Numbered from the stretch's first letter, positions 35,875-45,551 are shown. The stretch: DNA of 64,000 nucleotides from Anaerolineae bacterium (GCA_022824465.1 JAJDZV010000004.1:833349-897348); one strand, 5' to 3'. The notes: generated from the letters alone by a model not told the origin. Translations and numbers: made by a program.

Positions 35875-37011
35875 TTACCTGGCGACCCACTGCGGCAGGT
35901 AAGCGTCGTCCACAATCAGGCGACTCTCCCCGCTGGTCAAGTCGTGCGCCCAAACTTGCGGACGCGCCGGCTCGCCCGAATCCGTATCGGCATAGAGCGG
36001 AAAGCGCTGCGTGACCAGCCGCTCGCCGCTGTCGTCCCAGCGGAAATACGAGGTGTTGTAATCGGGGTCGTAGGCGACCGCGCGCCATTCTTCTGTCTCG
36101 GCATTCAAGGCCCGCACATAAAGTTGATGACCACGCGTCCAACGGGAATCGGTATAGCGGCGGGCGATAGCGACCGTCAAGCCATCGGGGCTGAATTGCG
36201 CGGCGACATCGTCGATAGGTCCTTGCGCGTCGGTGAAAGCGGCGAATTCGCGGTTAGCCAAGTCGGCAATCTGCAAGTGACCGTAGAACTGGCTGTCGCG
36301 GAATACCAGATCGGGAAAGATAACTTGCTGCCCGTCGGGCGAGAGCGTCCCCATCGCGCCATAAGCCGACGGGATGAAGCGCAGCCTCGCCTCGTCGTCG
36401 CCGCGCGGGATCAGCTCGTACAGAAGTAAGCCCGGCTGAGTCGAATCGGCGCTGTAAAAGGCGACTGTATCACTGTCCGCCGACCAGACAGCGCTGTGTC
36501 CGACGATCTGCGTATCGCCGATCATGGGAATAGTTTCATAGCTCGCGCTATTCATATCGACCAGCCAAATGCGCGACAAGCCGTAGCTCGCGCCAAGAGC
36601 TTCGGAGCGTTGATAAGCCAGCAGTTCGCCATTGGGGCTGAATACCGGCGATGTGCATAGAGCCTTCAAAGCCGCGCAGTCGACCAGGTCGCGCAGTTTG
36701 CCGCTGGCGATATCCAGCAGGCGCAGGGTCACGTCGCCGCTCCCGGCGCGCTCGGCATACGCCAGCCAGCGACCATCGGGACTGATGTCAAAGTCAAAGA
36801 CGCCGCGCTCGCTGAATGTCAGTTGCTGCTGATGACCGGGCTGGTCGATATCCGAGAGCCAGACGTTTTGTATCGCCCCCAGCGCCGGATAAAGATAGGC
36901 GACGCGCAAGGGCTGCCGCGCCGGATCGCTGACGTAGGCGGCGAAGCCAACACCCGCCAAGCAAAGCGCCACGAGGACGAAAACCGCCAGATCCAGCTTG
37001 TCCAACTTCAT
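35875..37011 (-). CDS. Membrane-anchored TolB/WD40-like beta-propeller protein
   Basis: About 378 residues. A signal anchor (LAVFVLVALCLAGVGFAAYV) is followed by repeated PD40-type blades: FDISPDGRWLAYAERAGSG, PVFSPNGELLAYQRSEA, AVWSADSDTVAFYSADS, GTLSPDGQQVIFPD and AQFSPDGLTVAIARRYTD. The fold suggests protein binding in the envelope; no enzymatic site. ATG at 37011 has GAGG upstream; the GTG at 37029 would overlap the preceding gene by GTGA. Co-directional with the TIGR03943 gene, so likely one operon with the permease pair. Confidence 0.8.
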   Translation of the reverse strand: MKLDKLDLAVFVLVALCLAGVGFAAYVSDPARQPLRVAYLYPALGAIQNVWLSDIDQPGHQQQLTFSERGVFDFDISPDGRWLAYAERAGSGDVTLRLLDIASGKLRDLVDCAALKALCTSPVFSPNGELLAYQRSEALGASYGLSRIWLVDMNSASYETIPMIGDTQIVGHSAVWSADSDTVAFYSADSTQPGLLLYELIPRGDDEARLRFIPSAYGAMGTLSPDGQQVIFPDLVFRDSQFYGHLQIADLANREFAAFTDAQGPIDDVAAQFSPDGLTVAIARRYTDSRWTRGHQLYVRALNAETEEWRAVAYDPDYNTSYFRWDDSGERLVTQRFPLYADTDSGEPARPQVWAHDLTSGESRLIVDDAYLPQWVAR

Positions 37012-37025
37012 GCCGCGCCTCGAAA

Positions 37026-37778
37026 TCACGGATAGAGATAGGGTTGCCGCGGCTCTTCGACCGCCTCGAGCGACTCGGCGAACAGCACCGGCATGACGTC
37101 GCCGCCGAAGTTCGCCGCCCGCAGCTCGCCACGGGCCCGCGCCCAGACGCCCGTCTCAAAGTCGGCGGCTTGCGACGCGCTGACCGGCATGCCAATGGGG
37201 AAGGCATCGGCGACGCAGCAACTCATGGTGAAGCGCGAGATCATGAAGCTGTCTTCGGCGAAAGCCGGCTCGCGATAGATGAAACCGACGACATCGGCCG
37301 CCGTTCCATTGAAGGCCGCCGGCGATGGCGCGCGGTCGAATTCGCGCAGCCAATCCAGGATGTTGCGATCGAGCGGACTGCGCTGGAAGGCTGCCTGACT
37401 GGCGACGCCGACCGGGCTAAGGCTGATGCCGCCGTTCACCGCTTCAATGCCCAGCGAGCGCGACGGCACGATCAGCGCCAGCAGCAAAGGCAGCGACGTG
37501 ATGAGCAGGATGTCCCAGCCGATCGGGAAATGTTCATGCCCGCAATCTTCATCGGCGCGCAAGTTGCCGTAAATGGTGACCAACGCCAAGCCGATGAAGA
37601 CCGCCGCGCCAACCACCGCCAGCCAGGCGAAGCGCTGATTGATGTAATTGGTCAGATTGCCGCTGATGATCAGCCAACTGAAATAAAGGCCCAAGCCCAA
37701 CAGAATCGCCGTCTTCACCCAGGCGATGGGATTAGGATTGACAGAATCAAGTCGCGGTCGCGTCAACGATTTTAGCAT
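37026..37778 (-). CDS. TIGR03943 (YcgQ-type) membrane protein
   Basis: 250 residues: N-terminal helices (ILLGLGLYFSWLIISG, LAVVGAAVFIGLALVTIYG, ILLITSLPLLLALIVPS) and a soluble C-terminal domain with ISRFTMSCCVADAFPIGMPV, whose double-cysteine segment is typical of the family. A DCGHEHF segment between helices could bind metal. The family nearly always pairs with a COG0701 permease, which is the next gene upstream. Metal or small-molecule transport has been proposed; function is not settled. Confidence 0.85.
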   Translation of the reverse strand: MLKSLTRPRLDSVNPNPIAWVKTAILLGLGLYFSWLIISGNLTNYINQRFAWLAVVGAAVFIGLALVTIYGNLRADEDCGHEHFPIGWDILLITSLPLLLALIVPSRSLGIEAVNGGISLSPVGVASQAAFQRSPLDRNILDWLREFDRAPSPAAFNGTAADVVGFIYREPAFAEDSFMISRFTMSCCVADAFPIGMPVSASQAADFETGVWARARGELRAANFGGDVMPVLFAESLEAVEEPRQPYLYP

Positions 37779-37862
37779 GACAGGCGCTTGTCGAAGCGAG
37801 GCAGCGGTTGGCTCGCGGCCCGCATAATGCTCGCATCCATCGATTCTAATCCACTCTCCAGT

Positions 37863-38885
37863 TTAGTAACCCAAAGCGACATTGAGAATGACTCCCGCCA
37901 GCAGATTCAGCATGAAAGGCAGTAGTATGAGATAGATGACGATGCGCGGGCGAAAAACGCCGGTGAACATCAAGGTGCTCTTGATATCGACCATCGGACC
38001 AAAGCTCAAAAAACTGACGATCGCGCCGGTCGTGAAAGCGTTGACGAAAGCCAGCGCCAGGAAGCTGTCCACGGTCGAGCAGACGCTGAGGATATACGCC
38101 AGCGCCTGCATAAACACGACTGAGAGCACCGAGCCCGTTCCCAGCGCCAGCAGGCTCTCCTGCGGCACGAGCGTCTGCATCAATGCCGCAAGCGCCGAGC
38201 CCAGAATGAGGAAGCGCCCCATCTCGAAGAACTCGTCGGCGGCGATCTGCAAGGCTTGCAGCAGCCGGGCGCGCACACTGGGCGGGGCCTGATGTTCGTG
38301 CGCGTGGTCCTGTTCTTGCGCCAGCGGTTTGAGCACGGCGCTCGGCTTGGCGAAGCCGCCGATGACCAGACCGACAATGACTGCGACCAGAATCGTGATC
38401 ACAATTCGGCCGATGAAGACCGGACCAAAACCAAAGGCGATATAGGTGCTGGCGAAGACAATCGGGTTCATAAAAGGCGCCGCCAGCAAAAATGCCACGC
38501 CCAAAGACACCGGCAAGCCCTTGTTAAAGAGCCGGCGCGTCACCGGCACGACGCCGCACTCGCAGACCGGAAACACCAAGCCGAGGAAGGCGCCCATCAC
38601 GGTTGCCGCCAGCCGATTGCGCGGCACAAGCCGCCAGATATCGTCGGCTTTGACGAAGGCTTCAATCAAGCCAGCCGTGATCGAGCCGAGCAGCAAGAAT
38701 GGCGCCGCCTCGACAAAGATGCCGAGGAAACGCGTGGCGAATACGCCGACCACCAAGCTGTAGTCGATGCCGCTGCTTATCGCCTGATAGCCGGTGGCGC
38801 CCAGGAAAAACACGAGAGCCAGCGCCGTCATCAGCGGCTTGATAAGGCTTGGTCCCGCGCTATGGCTGGCTGAAAGTCGCATCAT
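37863..38885 (-). CDS. COG0701 (PF03773, YcgR-type) permease
   Basis: 340 residues with about eight membrane helices. The family motif [15 protein letters not shown] lies near residue 105, with [18 protein letters not shown] after it. A cytoplasmic loop rich in His and Glu ([13 protein letters not shown]) sits in mid-protein and could bind metal ions. Paired with the TIGR03943 gene downstream (84-base gap), the standard two-gene arrangement of this uncharacterised transport system. Some homologues are arsenite or zinc related; the substrate cannot be told here. Confidence 0.85.
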   Translation of the reverse strand: MMRLSASHSAGPSLIKPLMTALALVFFLGATGYQAISSGIDYSLVVGVFATRFLGIFVEAAPFLLLGSITAGLIEAFVKADDIWRLVPRNRLAATVMGAFLGLVFPVCECGVVPVTRRLFNKGLPVSLGVAFLLAAPFMNPIVFASTYIAFGFGPVFIGRIVITILVAVIVGLVIGGFAKPSAVLKPLAQEQDHAHEHQAPPSVRARLLQALQIAADEFFEMGRFLILGSALAALMQTLVPQESLLALGTGSVLSVVFMQALAYILSVCSTVDSFLALAFVNAFTTGAIVSFLSFGPMVDIKSTLMFTGVFRPRIVIYLILLPFMLNLLAGVILNVALGY

Positions 38886-39024
38886 CGTCGTTCTCGGAGA
38901 TCACACCGCTCCATGATTCGGAGGCGCCAACGCGCACCCACTCCGATTCATTCTAGCAGACGCGGCGGCTGGCTTGCCCTATGAACGATGCGGACGCGGG
39001 GAAGCCAGTGGTTTGAGCGCGAGA

Positions 39025-39195
39025 TCATTGCTGCTCGCTGGACTTGCTCAGCACGGCGCCGATCATCACACCGAGCATGGCGCCGATGGGCATGCCGTAG
39101 AGCACATTCCCCAAGCTCAAGCCCAAGACGACGCCCAGCGCCAAGCCGACGATCACGCCCACGGCGAATAGCGGGCTGGGATCTGGCGTCTTCAC
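39025..39195 (-). CDS. Small glycine-rich two-helix membrane protein
   Basis: 56 residues from GTG, with GAGGGA seven bases upstream. Almost the whole chain is two glycine-zipper helices (FAVGVIVGLALGVVLGLSLG and MPIGAMLGVMIGAVLS) joined by NVLYG, with a short polar tail. No family assigned; glycine zippers mediate helix packing and oligomerisation. It lies 29 bases upstream of no same-strand gene and may be the last gene after the permease (140-base gap). Easily missed because of its size. Confidence 0.65.
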   Translation of the reverse strand: MKTPDPSPLFAVGVIVGLALGVVLGLSLGNVLYGMPIGAMLGVMIGAVLSKSSEQQ

Positions 39196-39229
39196 CGCGC
39201 GTCCCTCGCTCCGAATCAGCGCTCAGGCT

Positions 39230-41008
39230 CTATGAGGCCGAGCGACCGGCGCCATTGTCAGACGCGCGCAAGCCGCCGACGCGATAGATAGCGCCGAAGT
39301 CTTCAAAGCCGGCTTCCATTTTGCGCGCCGCTATCCGCTCGGCCTCTACTTCGTCTTTCACCTGCGCCCAGGTCTCGGCGCTGATGATGATTTCCCCCGG
39401 CTCGGCATTCTCCTGCAGGAACTTGCCAACATCCGGCGCTTCGCCCAGGGCGGCGAACTCGATGCGATTGGCGCCGCCGACCATGCCCAGCACCGAATGC
39501 CCGGTGTGGATGCCGATGCCGAAGTGCAGGCGCTGGTCTACCTCCAGCATTGCATGGATCGCGCGCACCTCCTCCAAAATGGCGAGCGCGGCGCGGATCG
39601 CGCGCAAGGCGTGATCCGCCTGATGATTGAGCTGGGTGTTCCACAGCGCCGTGATCGCGTCGCCCAAGTACTGATCTACAATGCCGTCATGCCGGTTGAT
39701 CGCGTCGCTAGCCGCGCCCAGATAACGATTGACGATGCGCATGAGATCCTCCGGCTGCAGCTGCTCGCTGAAGGCGGTGAAGCCGCGGACATCGGCGAAC
39801 ATGGCAGATATGGTATGCTCGGCCGGGCTCATATCCAGTTCGCTTATCGAGCCGATGTTTTCCAGCAGCGCCTCCGGGATGAATGTGCCGAGCAAACGCA
39901 ACTGTTCCTCCTGCTCCTTGCGCTCGGTGAGATCGTCGATTACCAGCGCTACTCCGCGGCTAACCTCATCGTCGCCGCGCAGGGGGCTGGCGACCACCTG
40001 CCAATAGGTCAACCGGCCGCCGCGCTCGAATCGCTCTGCCCAGATAACCTGCGCGCCCTCGCGCCGCACCTTGTCGATTGTGTCGAAGAAACCCTCGGTC
40101 ACATAAGGTAAAGCCGCCTTCAGAGGCATACCAGTTACCTGTTCGTTCGCGGCGCTGGTCATCGCCTTCGCCGCTTCGTTGCAGACGATGACGCAATTCT
40201 CGTCATTGACCGTTATGACGCCCGAGCCGATAGACGCGAATATATTCGACAAGCGCACCTGCATCTCTTCGATCAGCGCCATCTGTGCGCGGATGTCTTC
40301 AAAGAGACGGGCGTTCTCGATGGCGACCGCCGCCTGCTGCCCGAAGCTGGTCAGCAAACCCAATTCGTTTTCCTTGAAAAGCCCCGCCATGATGCGATTG
40401 TCGCAGTAGGCGACGCCGATGACTTCGTCGCGCGTCTTCAGCGGCACAGCAAGGATGCTCAAGAGCGAGAAACCGGCGATGCTCTCGCTGTGGCTCAATT
40501 CATCATCGGACCCGGCATCCATCGTCAGCAGCGGTTCGCCGCTCTCGGCCACCATATTGATGACCGACCAACTTACGATGCGTCCGCCGGCCGCGGTCTC
40601 TTCCGCGCTCAAACCGCGGGCCACCTTGAATTCCAGCTCGCCGGTGTCACGGTTCCTCAAGACGATGTAACCGCGCTCCGCCTGCGTTAACTGGATGACC
40701 GTATCCATCACCTCATTGAGGACTTGGTCGGTTTCCTGCGGCGAATTCACCAGGGCGGTCGTCTCCGCCAGGCGGCGCAATTGCTGCAACTGCATGTGCG
40801 AATCGACCAAGCCGACCGCCAACTGGTCAATGCTGGAGCGCAAAGTCCAGAGCCGATCGATCGCGTTCGCTGGCAAACTGATGCCGCGCCGGCGCAGCAA
40901 CTCTTGCTGCTGCTCGAGCAGCGATTTGACTTCGTCCGCGCGCTGTTTCAATCCGCGAACTTCAGCCTGGATCGCGCTGAATCCTTGCGCTCGCGTCGGC
41001 TGGCTCAT
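39230..41008 (-). CDS. GAF-PAS-class III cyclase, C1-like (metal-binding) half
   Basis: 592 residues. An N-terminal coiled coil (15-80) is followed by a GAF domain (~88-235), a PAS domain (~250-360), a short linker and a class III nucleotide cyclase domain (~395-580). Both metal-binding aspartates are present: Asp406 in FADVRGF and Asp450 in QYLGDAITALW. The base-binding Lys is Gln446, and the transition-state Asn and Arg are Asp526 and Phe530 (LGEAPDVGKFLQ). It therefore looks like the C1 half of a heterodimeric cyclase and should be inactive alone. The start overlaps the stop of the companion gene by one base (TGATG). GAF ligand and PAS ligand unknown. Confidence 0.85.
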   Translation of the reverse strand: MSQPTRAQGFSAIQAEVRGLKQRADEVKSLLEQQQELLRRRGISLPANAIDRLWTLRSSIDQLAVGLVDSHMQLQQLRRLAETTALVNSPQETDQVLNEVMDTVIQLTQAERGYIVLRNRDTGELEFKVARGLSAEETAAGGRIVSWSVINMVAESGEPLLTMDAGSDDELSHSESIAGFSLLSILAVPLKTRDEVIGVAYCDNRIMAGLFKENELGLLTSFGQQAAVAIENARLFEDIRAQMALIEEMQVRLSNIFASIGSGVITVNDENCVIVCNEAAKAMTSAANEQVTGMPLKAALPYVTEGFFDTIDKVRREGAQVIWAERFERGGRLTYWQVVASPLRGDDEVSRGVALVIDDLTERKEQEEQLRLLGTFIPEALLENIGSISELDMSPAEHTISAMFADVRGFTAFSEQLQPEDLMRIVNRYLGAASDAINRHDGIVDQYLGDAITALWNTQLNHQADHALRAIRAALAILEEVRAIHAMLEVDQRLHFGIGIHTGHSVLGMVGGANRIEFAALGEAPDVGKFLQENAEPGEIIISAETWAQVKDEVEAERIAARKMEAGFEDFGAIYRVGGLRASDNGAGRSAS

Positions 41009-42771
41009 CAGTTTCGATGCACCTCGTAGGCGGGCATCGGCGCCGAAAGACCCTTGCCCAAAATCGCTTCCCGTCGACGAATCTCATACGGGAAGGAGCC
41101 GTTGCTGTTGCGTTGGACATGATCGAGCGTCTCCTGCCCGATAGTCACGCTGCCGCGGCTGGCATGCTCCTGCACGCGTTTCGCTGTGTTGATGCTGTGG
41201 CCCAGGGCGGTGAATTCCCGCCGCTGGAAGCTGCCAACGTTGCCCAAGGTCGCCACGCCCGTGAACATTCCGATCATGTAGTAGTGCGGCCGCGGATCAA
41301 TCCCCATCGCCGCGTAAAGCTCGATGAAACGGTCGCGCATGAGCAGCGCGCATTCGACCGCTTGCTGCGCGTGTCGCATTTGCGGATTCAACTGCGTATT
41401 GAAGAGCGCCATGACTTCGTTGCCCATGTATTTGTCGATGATGCCGCCGCACTCGTGGATGCATGCCGTGGCCACCGCCTGATATTGGTTGAGGATCCTT
41501 AGCTTCTCGCTGGCGGCGACATTGGGCAGCGTCGCCCAGGGGCGTACATTGGCGAAGAGGCAGGTGACCTCCCGCCGCATCCCGCCCATGCCGATGTTGG
41601 CGATCTCGTTGATCTGGTCGACCATGCCCTCGGGCAAGATCCGCTTCATCGCGCTGATGGTCGTCTCGTGCTCATGCAGGTGAGTGACATCATCCATCAC
41701 CAGCGTCACGCCATGCGTCATGTCGTTCCTGTCTTTCAGCGGCGATAGGGACAGCGCCAAGGCCACTGGGCCCCGCCCCGGCAGTTCCGCGCTCACCTCC
41801 AGTGAATGGTCGGCGTCGTTCTCTTTGACCAGCGCCAGATGATCCGCGAGTTGCAGCGCCGTAATCTTCATCAGCTCCTCAACCTTGAAGCCGACGGCGT
41901 GATCCGGCGGCACATCCAGGATCTCGCCGGCGGCGCGATTGAAGGTATGCACGCAGTCGCTGGCGTCAATAGCGATGATGCCGCTGCCGACCGACGAGAA
42001 GATATTGTCCATCAATTCTTTGACCCGCGTGATCTCCGCCAGGATCTGCTCGGCGCGCGTGTACATGCGGGCGTTGGCAATGGCGACAGCGGCAGTATTG
42101 GCGAAAGCCATCATCAGGTTCAGCTCGCGTTCGGTGAAGATTCCCGATACCAGGCGATTATCCACATAGACGACGCCGATGTTGCCGCCTTTGTATTGCA
42201 GCGGCACGCACAATACCGAGCGCAAGACGAAATTGATGATGCTATCGGTGCTGGATAAACGCTCATCCTGATAGGCGTTATCAGCCAGCAGCGGCTCGCC
42301 TGTCGCGATCACCTGATTGACGACGGTCATGCTGATCTGCGGACGATCGCCGCCCGACATGCCCCGCCCCATCAAGCCGCCTTCGCTGCTGATGCGGAAC
42401 TCCAGCTCGCCGCTGTCTTCGTTCTTCAGGATGATGTAACCGCGTTCGGCCTGGGTCAACACGATCACCAACTCCATCGTCTCTTGCAAGACGGTGTCGA
42501 CATCGAGCGAATTCGTCATCCGCGTCGACATCTCGGATAGCGCGCGCAACTGCCGCAACTCAGTCTGCTCGCCAAGCACATTGTCTTCCAGGCGCTTGAA
42601 ATCCTGCTTGAGCTTCTGTAGGGAATCGATAATCGTGGGCGGCATCGCCAGGCGACGGCGGATCAGCAACTCGCGTTGAGATTGCAGCGTCGAGTTGACC
42701 TGATCAATCAAACTCTCAAGCTGCCGCAAGTCGGCTATGAGATTGCTCGTCTTCGCCTGCGTTTCCGCCAT
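41008..42771 (-). CDS. GAF-PAS-class III cyclase, C2-like (substrate-binding) half
   Basis: 587 residues from the ATG at 42771 (an earlier in-frame start to 42831 is less likely). Same architecture as its neighbour: coiled coil, GAF (~85-235), PAS (~250-360), cyclase domain (~395-560). Both metal aspartates are lost: Asn408 (FANVRPW) and Asn451 (KYMGNEVMALF). The substrate-side residues are kept: Lys447 in IIDKYMG, Thr521 in FTALG, and Asn528 and Arg532 in INTAKRV. This is the reverse of the companion gene's pattern and matches the mammalian C2 half. The coiled coils are similar (RRGISLP and RRRLAMPP-type segments), which could promote pairing. Confidence 0.85.
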   Translation of the reverse strand: MAETQAKTSNLIADLRQLESLIDQVNSTLQSQRELLIRRRLAMPPTIIDSLQKLKQDFKRLEDNVLGEQTELRQLRALSEMSTRMTNSLDVDTVLQETMELVIVLTQAERGYIILKNEDSGELEFRISSEGGLMGRGMSGGDRPQISMTVVNQVIATGEPLLADNAYQDERLSSTDSIINFVLRSVLCVPLQYKGGNIGVVYVDNRLVSGIFTERELNLMMAFANTAAVAIANARMYTRAEQILAEITRVKELMDNIFSSVGSGIIAIDASDCVHTFNRAAGEILDVPPDHAVGFKVEELMKITALQLADHLALVKENDADHSLEVSAELPGRGPVALALSLSPLKDRNDMTHGVTLVMDDVTHLHEHETTISAMKRILPEGMVDQINEIANIGMGGMRREVTCLFANVRPWATLPNVAASEKLRILNQYQAVATACIHECGGIIDKYMGNEVMALFNTQLNPQMRHAQQAVECALLMRDRFIELYAAMGIDPRPHYYMIGMFTGVATLGNVGSFQRREFTALGHSINTAKRVQEHASRGSVTIGQETLDHVQRNSNGSFPYEIRRREAILGKGLSAPMPAYEVHRN

Positions 42772-43000
42772 GCGCCCGCGTGACCCTTCCACTCGTCCGT
42801 CAGCGACTCGCTTTCTGGCGCCAGCCGCCAACCTTAATAGTACGTCATTTCAACGGGCGACCGAGCGTCAATCGCCGCGCCTTAGCCCGCCCCGCCGATG
42901 CCTTTTGCTACGTTGAGTATACTTCAAATCCCCGCCAATCGCCTAATGTTGCCCCAAGTTCCGCCATGAACTTCGAGCGCGCCAGCCGCCGGTTGCAGCC

Positions 43001-44311
43001 TTATATGCCCAAAGCCAGGCGAGCCGCCCGCCGGCCGATCTCAACCGCGTAGTTCGTGCCCCGGTCCCAGGGATAGACCTGCGACATGCTCGCCCAATAC
43101 AGCCCCGGCAAGGGCGTCTTGATGCCGGGGAGCTTGCGGCTGTGGTTGAGCTCGGGTACCGGCTGCGCGTAAGGCGCGCGCCAGACCCAGCGCTTGCGGA
43201 TCCATTCGCGCTGAAAAGCCGGATTGATCTTCTTAAGCGCGGGCAAAAAGCGCTCCATGAGTTGGTCTCCGCCCAGTTGAAAATACTCGTGATCGGGCGG
43301 CGCATAATCGCCGCAATAGACGATATGGTCGCCGCCGTAATGCTCGCGCGAGATATAGTTGGTATGCTCGACCAGCGCCAGAAACGGGAAGGCGCGCTTG
43401 GTCTTGTCCGCGGTGGTCGCCGGCAAGTTCAGCCAGTACGTGTCATCGGGCATCAGCGGTCGCTTCAGCGCCAGTACGACGCAAAGCCCGCCGATGCTCT
43501 TCAGCGCCGCCGCTTTCTCGCCATACGCCGTCGTACGCAAGTCCTCCGCCATGCGTAGGAGCAGCGTTGGCGATGTCGTGCTCAAGACACGATCAAAGCT
43601 CCGCCGCTCTCCCCCGGCCTGTATCGCCGGTTTGCCGCCGCTGCAATCAATCCGCTCGACTGGTCCACCCAAAAGTATCGCCACGCCTCGCCCGCGCAGC
43701 TGCCGCGCCAACTCATCAAGGAAGGCTTGAAAACCGCCTTGATACGTGCCGAGCTTGAGCGTGCGCTTGACGATGCGCGCCCACATGAACGACATCGGCG
43801 CCTGATCATAGAGCGCGCCGAACTTGCCAATCAATAGCGGCTTGAAGAATTTCTCGTAAGCCTCGGCGCCCATCCAGCGGCGCATCCAGGCGTCGGCGGT
43901 GACCCGCTCGAAAGGCTGCCAGCTCGGCGCGAATTTGATCGCCATGCCCGCCACCGCCATGCGCAATATGGCCGGCAGCGATAGCGGCAGAAAGAGCGCC
44001 GACGGCGATATCTCGCTGCGCACAATTCTTCCATCGACCCAGTAGCTCGTCTTCGGGCGCGGAAAGATGATCTTGTCGCGCACGCCCATCTCCTCCGCCA
44101 AGGTCAGGATGTCGTGATCGTTGGCGAACCAGTGGTGGTAAAACTTCTCAAGCGTCCAATCCCAGTTGCGGTCTTTGAAGCCAGCCGCCAAACCGCCAAC
44201 GCGGTCAGCCGCCTCGTAAACCGTAACTTCATGTCCGGCGTCCGCGAACTCCCATGCGGCCGCCAAGCCAGCCGCCCCCGCGCCAATGATGCCGATTTGG
44301 AGTTTCGTCAT
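43001..44311 (-). CDS. FAD-dependent amine-oxidase/protoporphyrinogen-oxidase-like oxidoreductase
   Basis: 436 residues. N-terminal dinucleotide fold IGIIGAGAAGLAAAWEFADAG with the FAD ribose-binding VTVYEAADRVGG. The substrate region has WTLEKFYHHWFANDHD, and the C-terminal GLYWASMSQVYPWDRGTNYA closes the FAD domain. The family includes protoporphyrinogen oxidase HemG/Y-like enzymes, phytoene desaturases and UDP-sugar mutases; the FYHHWF motif occurs in NAD(P)/FAD proteins found in polysaccharide loci. No haem genes lie nearby. Upstream spacer to tsaD is ~90 bases on the same strand. Confidence 0.8.
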   Translation of the reverse strand: MTKLQIGIIGAGAAGLAAAWEFADAGHEVTVYEAADRVGGLAAGFKDRNWDWTLEKFYHHWFANDHDILTLAEEMGVRDKIIFPRPKTSYWVDGRIVRSEISPSALFLPLSLPAILRMAVAGMAIKFAPSWQPFERVTADAWMRRWMGAEAYEKFFKPLLIGKFGALYDQAPMSFMWARIVKRTLKLGTYQGGFQAFLDELARQLRGRGVAILLGGPVERIDCSGGKPAIQAGGERRSFDRVLSTTSPTLLLRMAEDLRTTAYGEKAAALKSIGGLCVVLALKRPLMPDDTYWLNLPATTADKTKRAFPFLALVEHTNYISREHYGGDHIVYCGDYAPPDHEYFQLGGDQLMERFLPALKKINPAFQREWIRKRWVWRAPYAQPVPELNHSRKLPGIKTPLPGLYWASMSQVYPWDRGTNYAVEIGRRAARLALGI

Positions 44312-44404
44312 GCCCTGCCCGAAGATTGAGCCAGCGTCGCAACAGTTGATTGTACAAGCGGCGGGGCGATATTGCGCGGCGACTTGCCCATGAAGATCGC
44401 CGCG

Positions 44405-45469
44405 TTAGTCGGCATAAATGTCCTCGCTCAAGCGCCAACTCGCCCGCGCCTCGAAATCCAGCGAACTGCGATGCCCGGCGATATAACGATAATACGCCGC
44501 CGCCCCAATCATCGCCGCGTTGTCGGTGCACAAACTCAATGGCGGCGTCCACACTGGCAAATCAAGCGCCCCCGCCAACTTCTCCCGCAGGCGGCTGTTC
44601 GCGCTTACCCCGCCCGACAGCAACACAGCACGCGCATCGAAATCGGCGGCCGCGCGACTTGCCGTCCGCGCCAGCGCATCGGTCAGCGCCTCTTGAAATG
44701 AGGCCGCAACATCGCCGGTACTCACATCGTCGCGCAGCGTCGCTTGCCGTTCCACGCTGTGTTCGCGCCCCTTGCGCCGCGCCGTCGGCTTTACCGTGGC
44801 CGCTCGCATCACCGCCGTCTTCAGACCGCTGAAACTGAAGTCGTACGTGCCTTGAGTCCGAGCGATGGGGAAGTCGTAGGCGCGCAAATCGCCATCCCGC
44901 GCCGCGAGCTCGATAGCCGGTCCCCCCGGAAACGGCAAACCGAGCAAACGCCCGACCTTGTCAAAGGCTTCGCCGGCGGCATCATCGATCGTGCCGCCGA
45001 GCCGCTGATAGGCGCCGTGCCCCCGCATCAACACCAGCTCGCTGTGCCCGCCCGACACGATCAGCGCCAGCAGCGGAAAACCCGGCTCGACGAAGTCCGG
45101 CGCCAGCCAGAGCGAATAGATATGCCCTTCCAGGTGGTTGATGCCCAGCAGCGGCAGACCGGTCGCCAGCGCCAACCCCTTGGCGAAGTTGATGCCCACC
45201 AGCAGCGAGCCGACCAAACCCGGACCCTGCGTGACGGCAATCGCATCGATGTCGGCGTAGTCCAGGGCGGCATCCGTCATGGCCTGTGCGACCACCGCGC
45301 TGATGACCTCGGCATGAGCGCGGGAGGCGACTTCGGGGAAGACCCCGCCGTACTGCGCGTGCAGGTCGATTTGCGAGGCGACGATGTTGGATGCGATCGT
45401 CGTGCCGTCAACGATGACAGCCGCCGCCGTTTCATCGCAGGAGGTTTCGATGGCGAGGATGGTGGTCAT
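44405..45469 (-). CDS. tsaD: tRNA N6-adenosine threonylcarbamoyltransferase TsaD
   Basis: 354 residues. ASKHA fold starting MTTILAIETSCDETAAAV; the metal ligands are in VASRAHAEVISAVV, the signature is ITQGPGLVGSLLVG (here VTQGPGLVG), then LIVSGGHSELVL and DAAGEAFDKVGRLLGL. With TsaB, TsaC and TsaE it makes t6A37 in ANN-decoding tRNAs. An insert of charged residues (RRKGREHSVERQ) sits near residue 265. The start is set by homology; the longer in-frame extension to 45592 crosses the divergent promoter region. An extended -10 ends six bases before the ATG. Confidence 0.95.
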   Translation of the reverse strand: MTTILAIETSCDETAAAVIVDGTTIASNIVASQIDLHAQYGGVFPEVASRAHAEVISAVVAQAMTDAALDYADIDAIAVTQGPGLVGSLLVGINFAKGLALATGLPLLGINHLEGHIYSLWLAPDFVEPGFPLLALIVSGGHSELVLMRGHGAYQRLGGTIDDAAGEAFDKVGRLLGLPFPGGPAIELAARDGDLRAYDFPIARTQGTYDFSFSGLKTAVMRAATVKPTARRKGREHSVERQATLRDDVSTGDVAASFQEALTDALARTASRAAADFDARAVLLSGGVSANSRLREKLAGALDLPVWTPPLSLCTDNAAMIGAAAYYRYIAGHRSSLDFEARASWRLSEDIYAD

Positions 45470-45475
45470 GCCGGC

Positions 45476-45484
45476 ATTGTAGCA
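45476..45484 (-). promoter_or_regulatory. Extended -10 of tsaD with leaderless geometry
   Basis: Read on the minus strand this is TGCTACAAT, ending six bases before the tsaD ATG. Transcription would start at or beside the first base of the start codon. Confidence 0.45.
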
Positions 45485-45508
45485 CTGAAACTCCGCCGCG
45501 CTGAGATG

Positions 45509-45514
45509 TATAAT
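45509..45514 (+). promoter_or_regulatory. -10 box of the AAA-Toprim pair
   Basis: Perfect TATAAT, about 37 bases upstream of the ATPase ATG; divergent from the tsaD promoter within the same 80-base spacer. Confidence 0.5.
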
Positions 45515-45551
45515 GAGGGCGAGTGAGACGCGTTGCGTGGGAAGGTACGCG

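Noticed and set aside
43001..44311. Protoporphyrinogen oxidase as the firm name of the FAD protein
   Set aside because: The FYHHWF segment and lack of haem genes nearby make a polysaccharide or lipid role equally likely; kept as family-level call.
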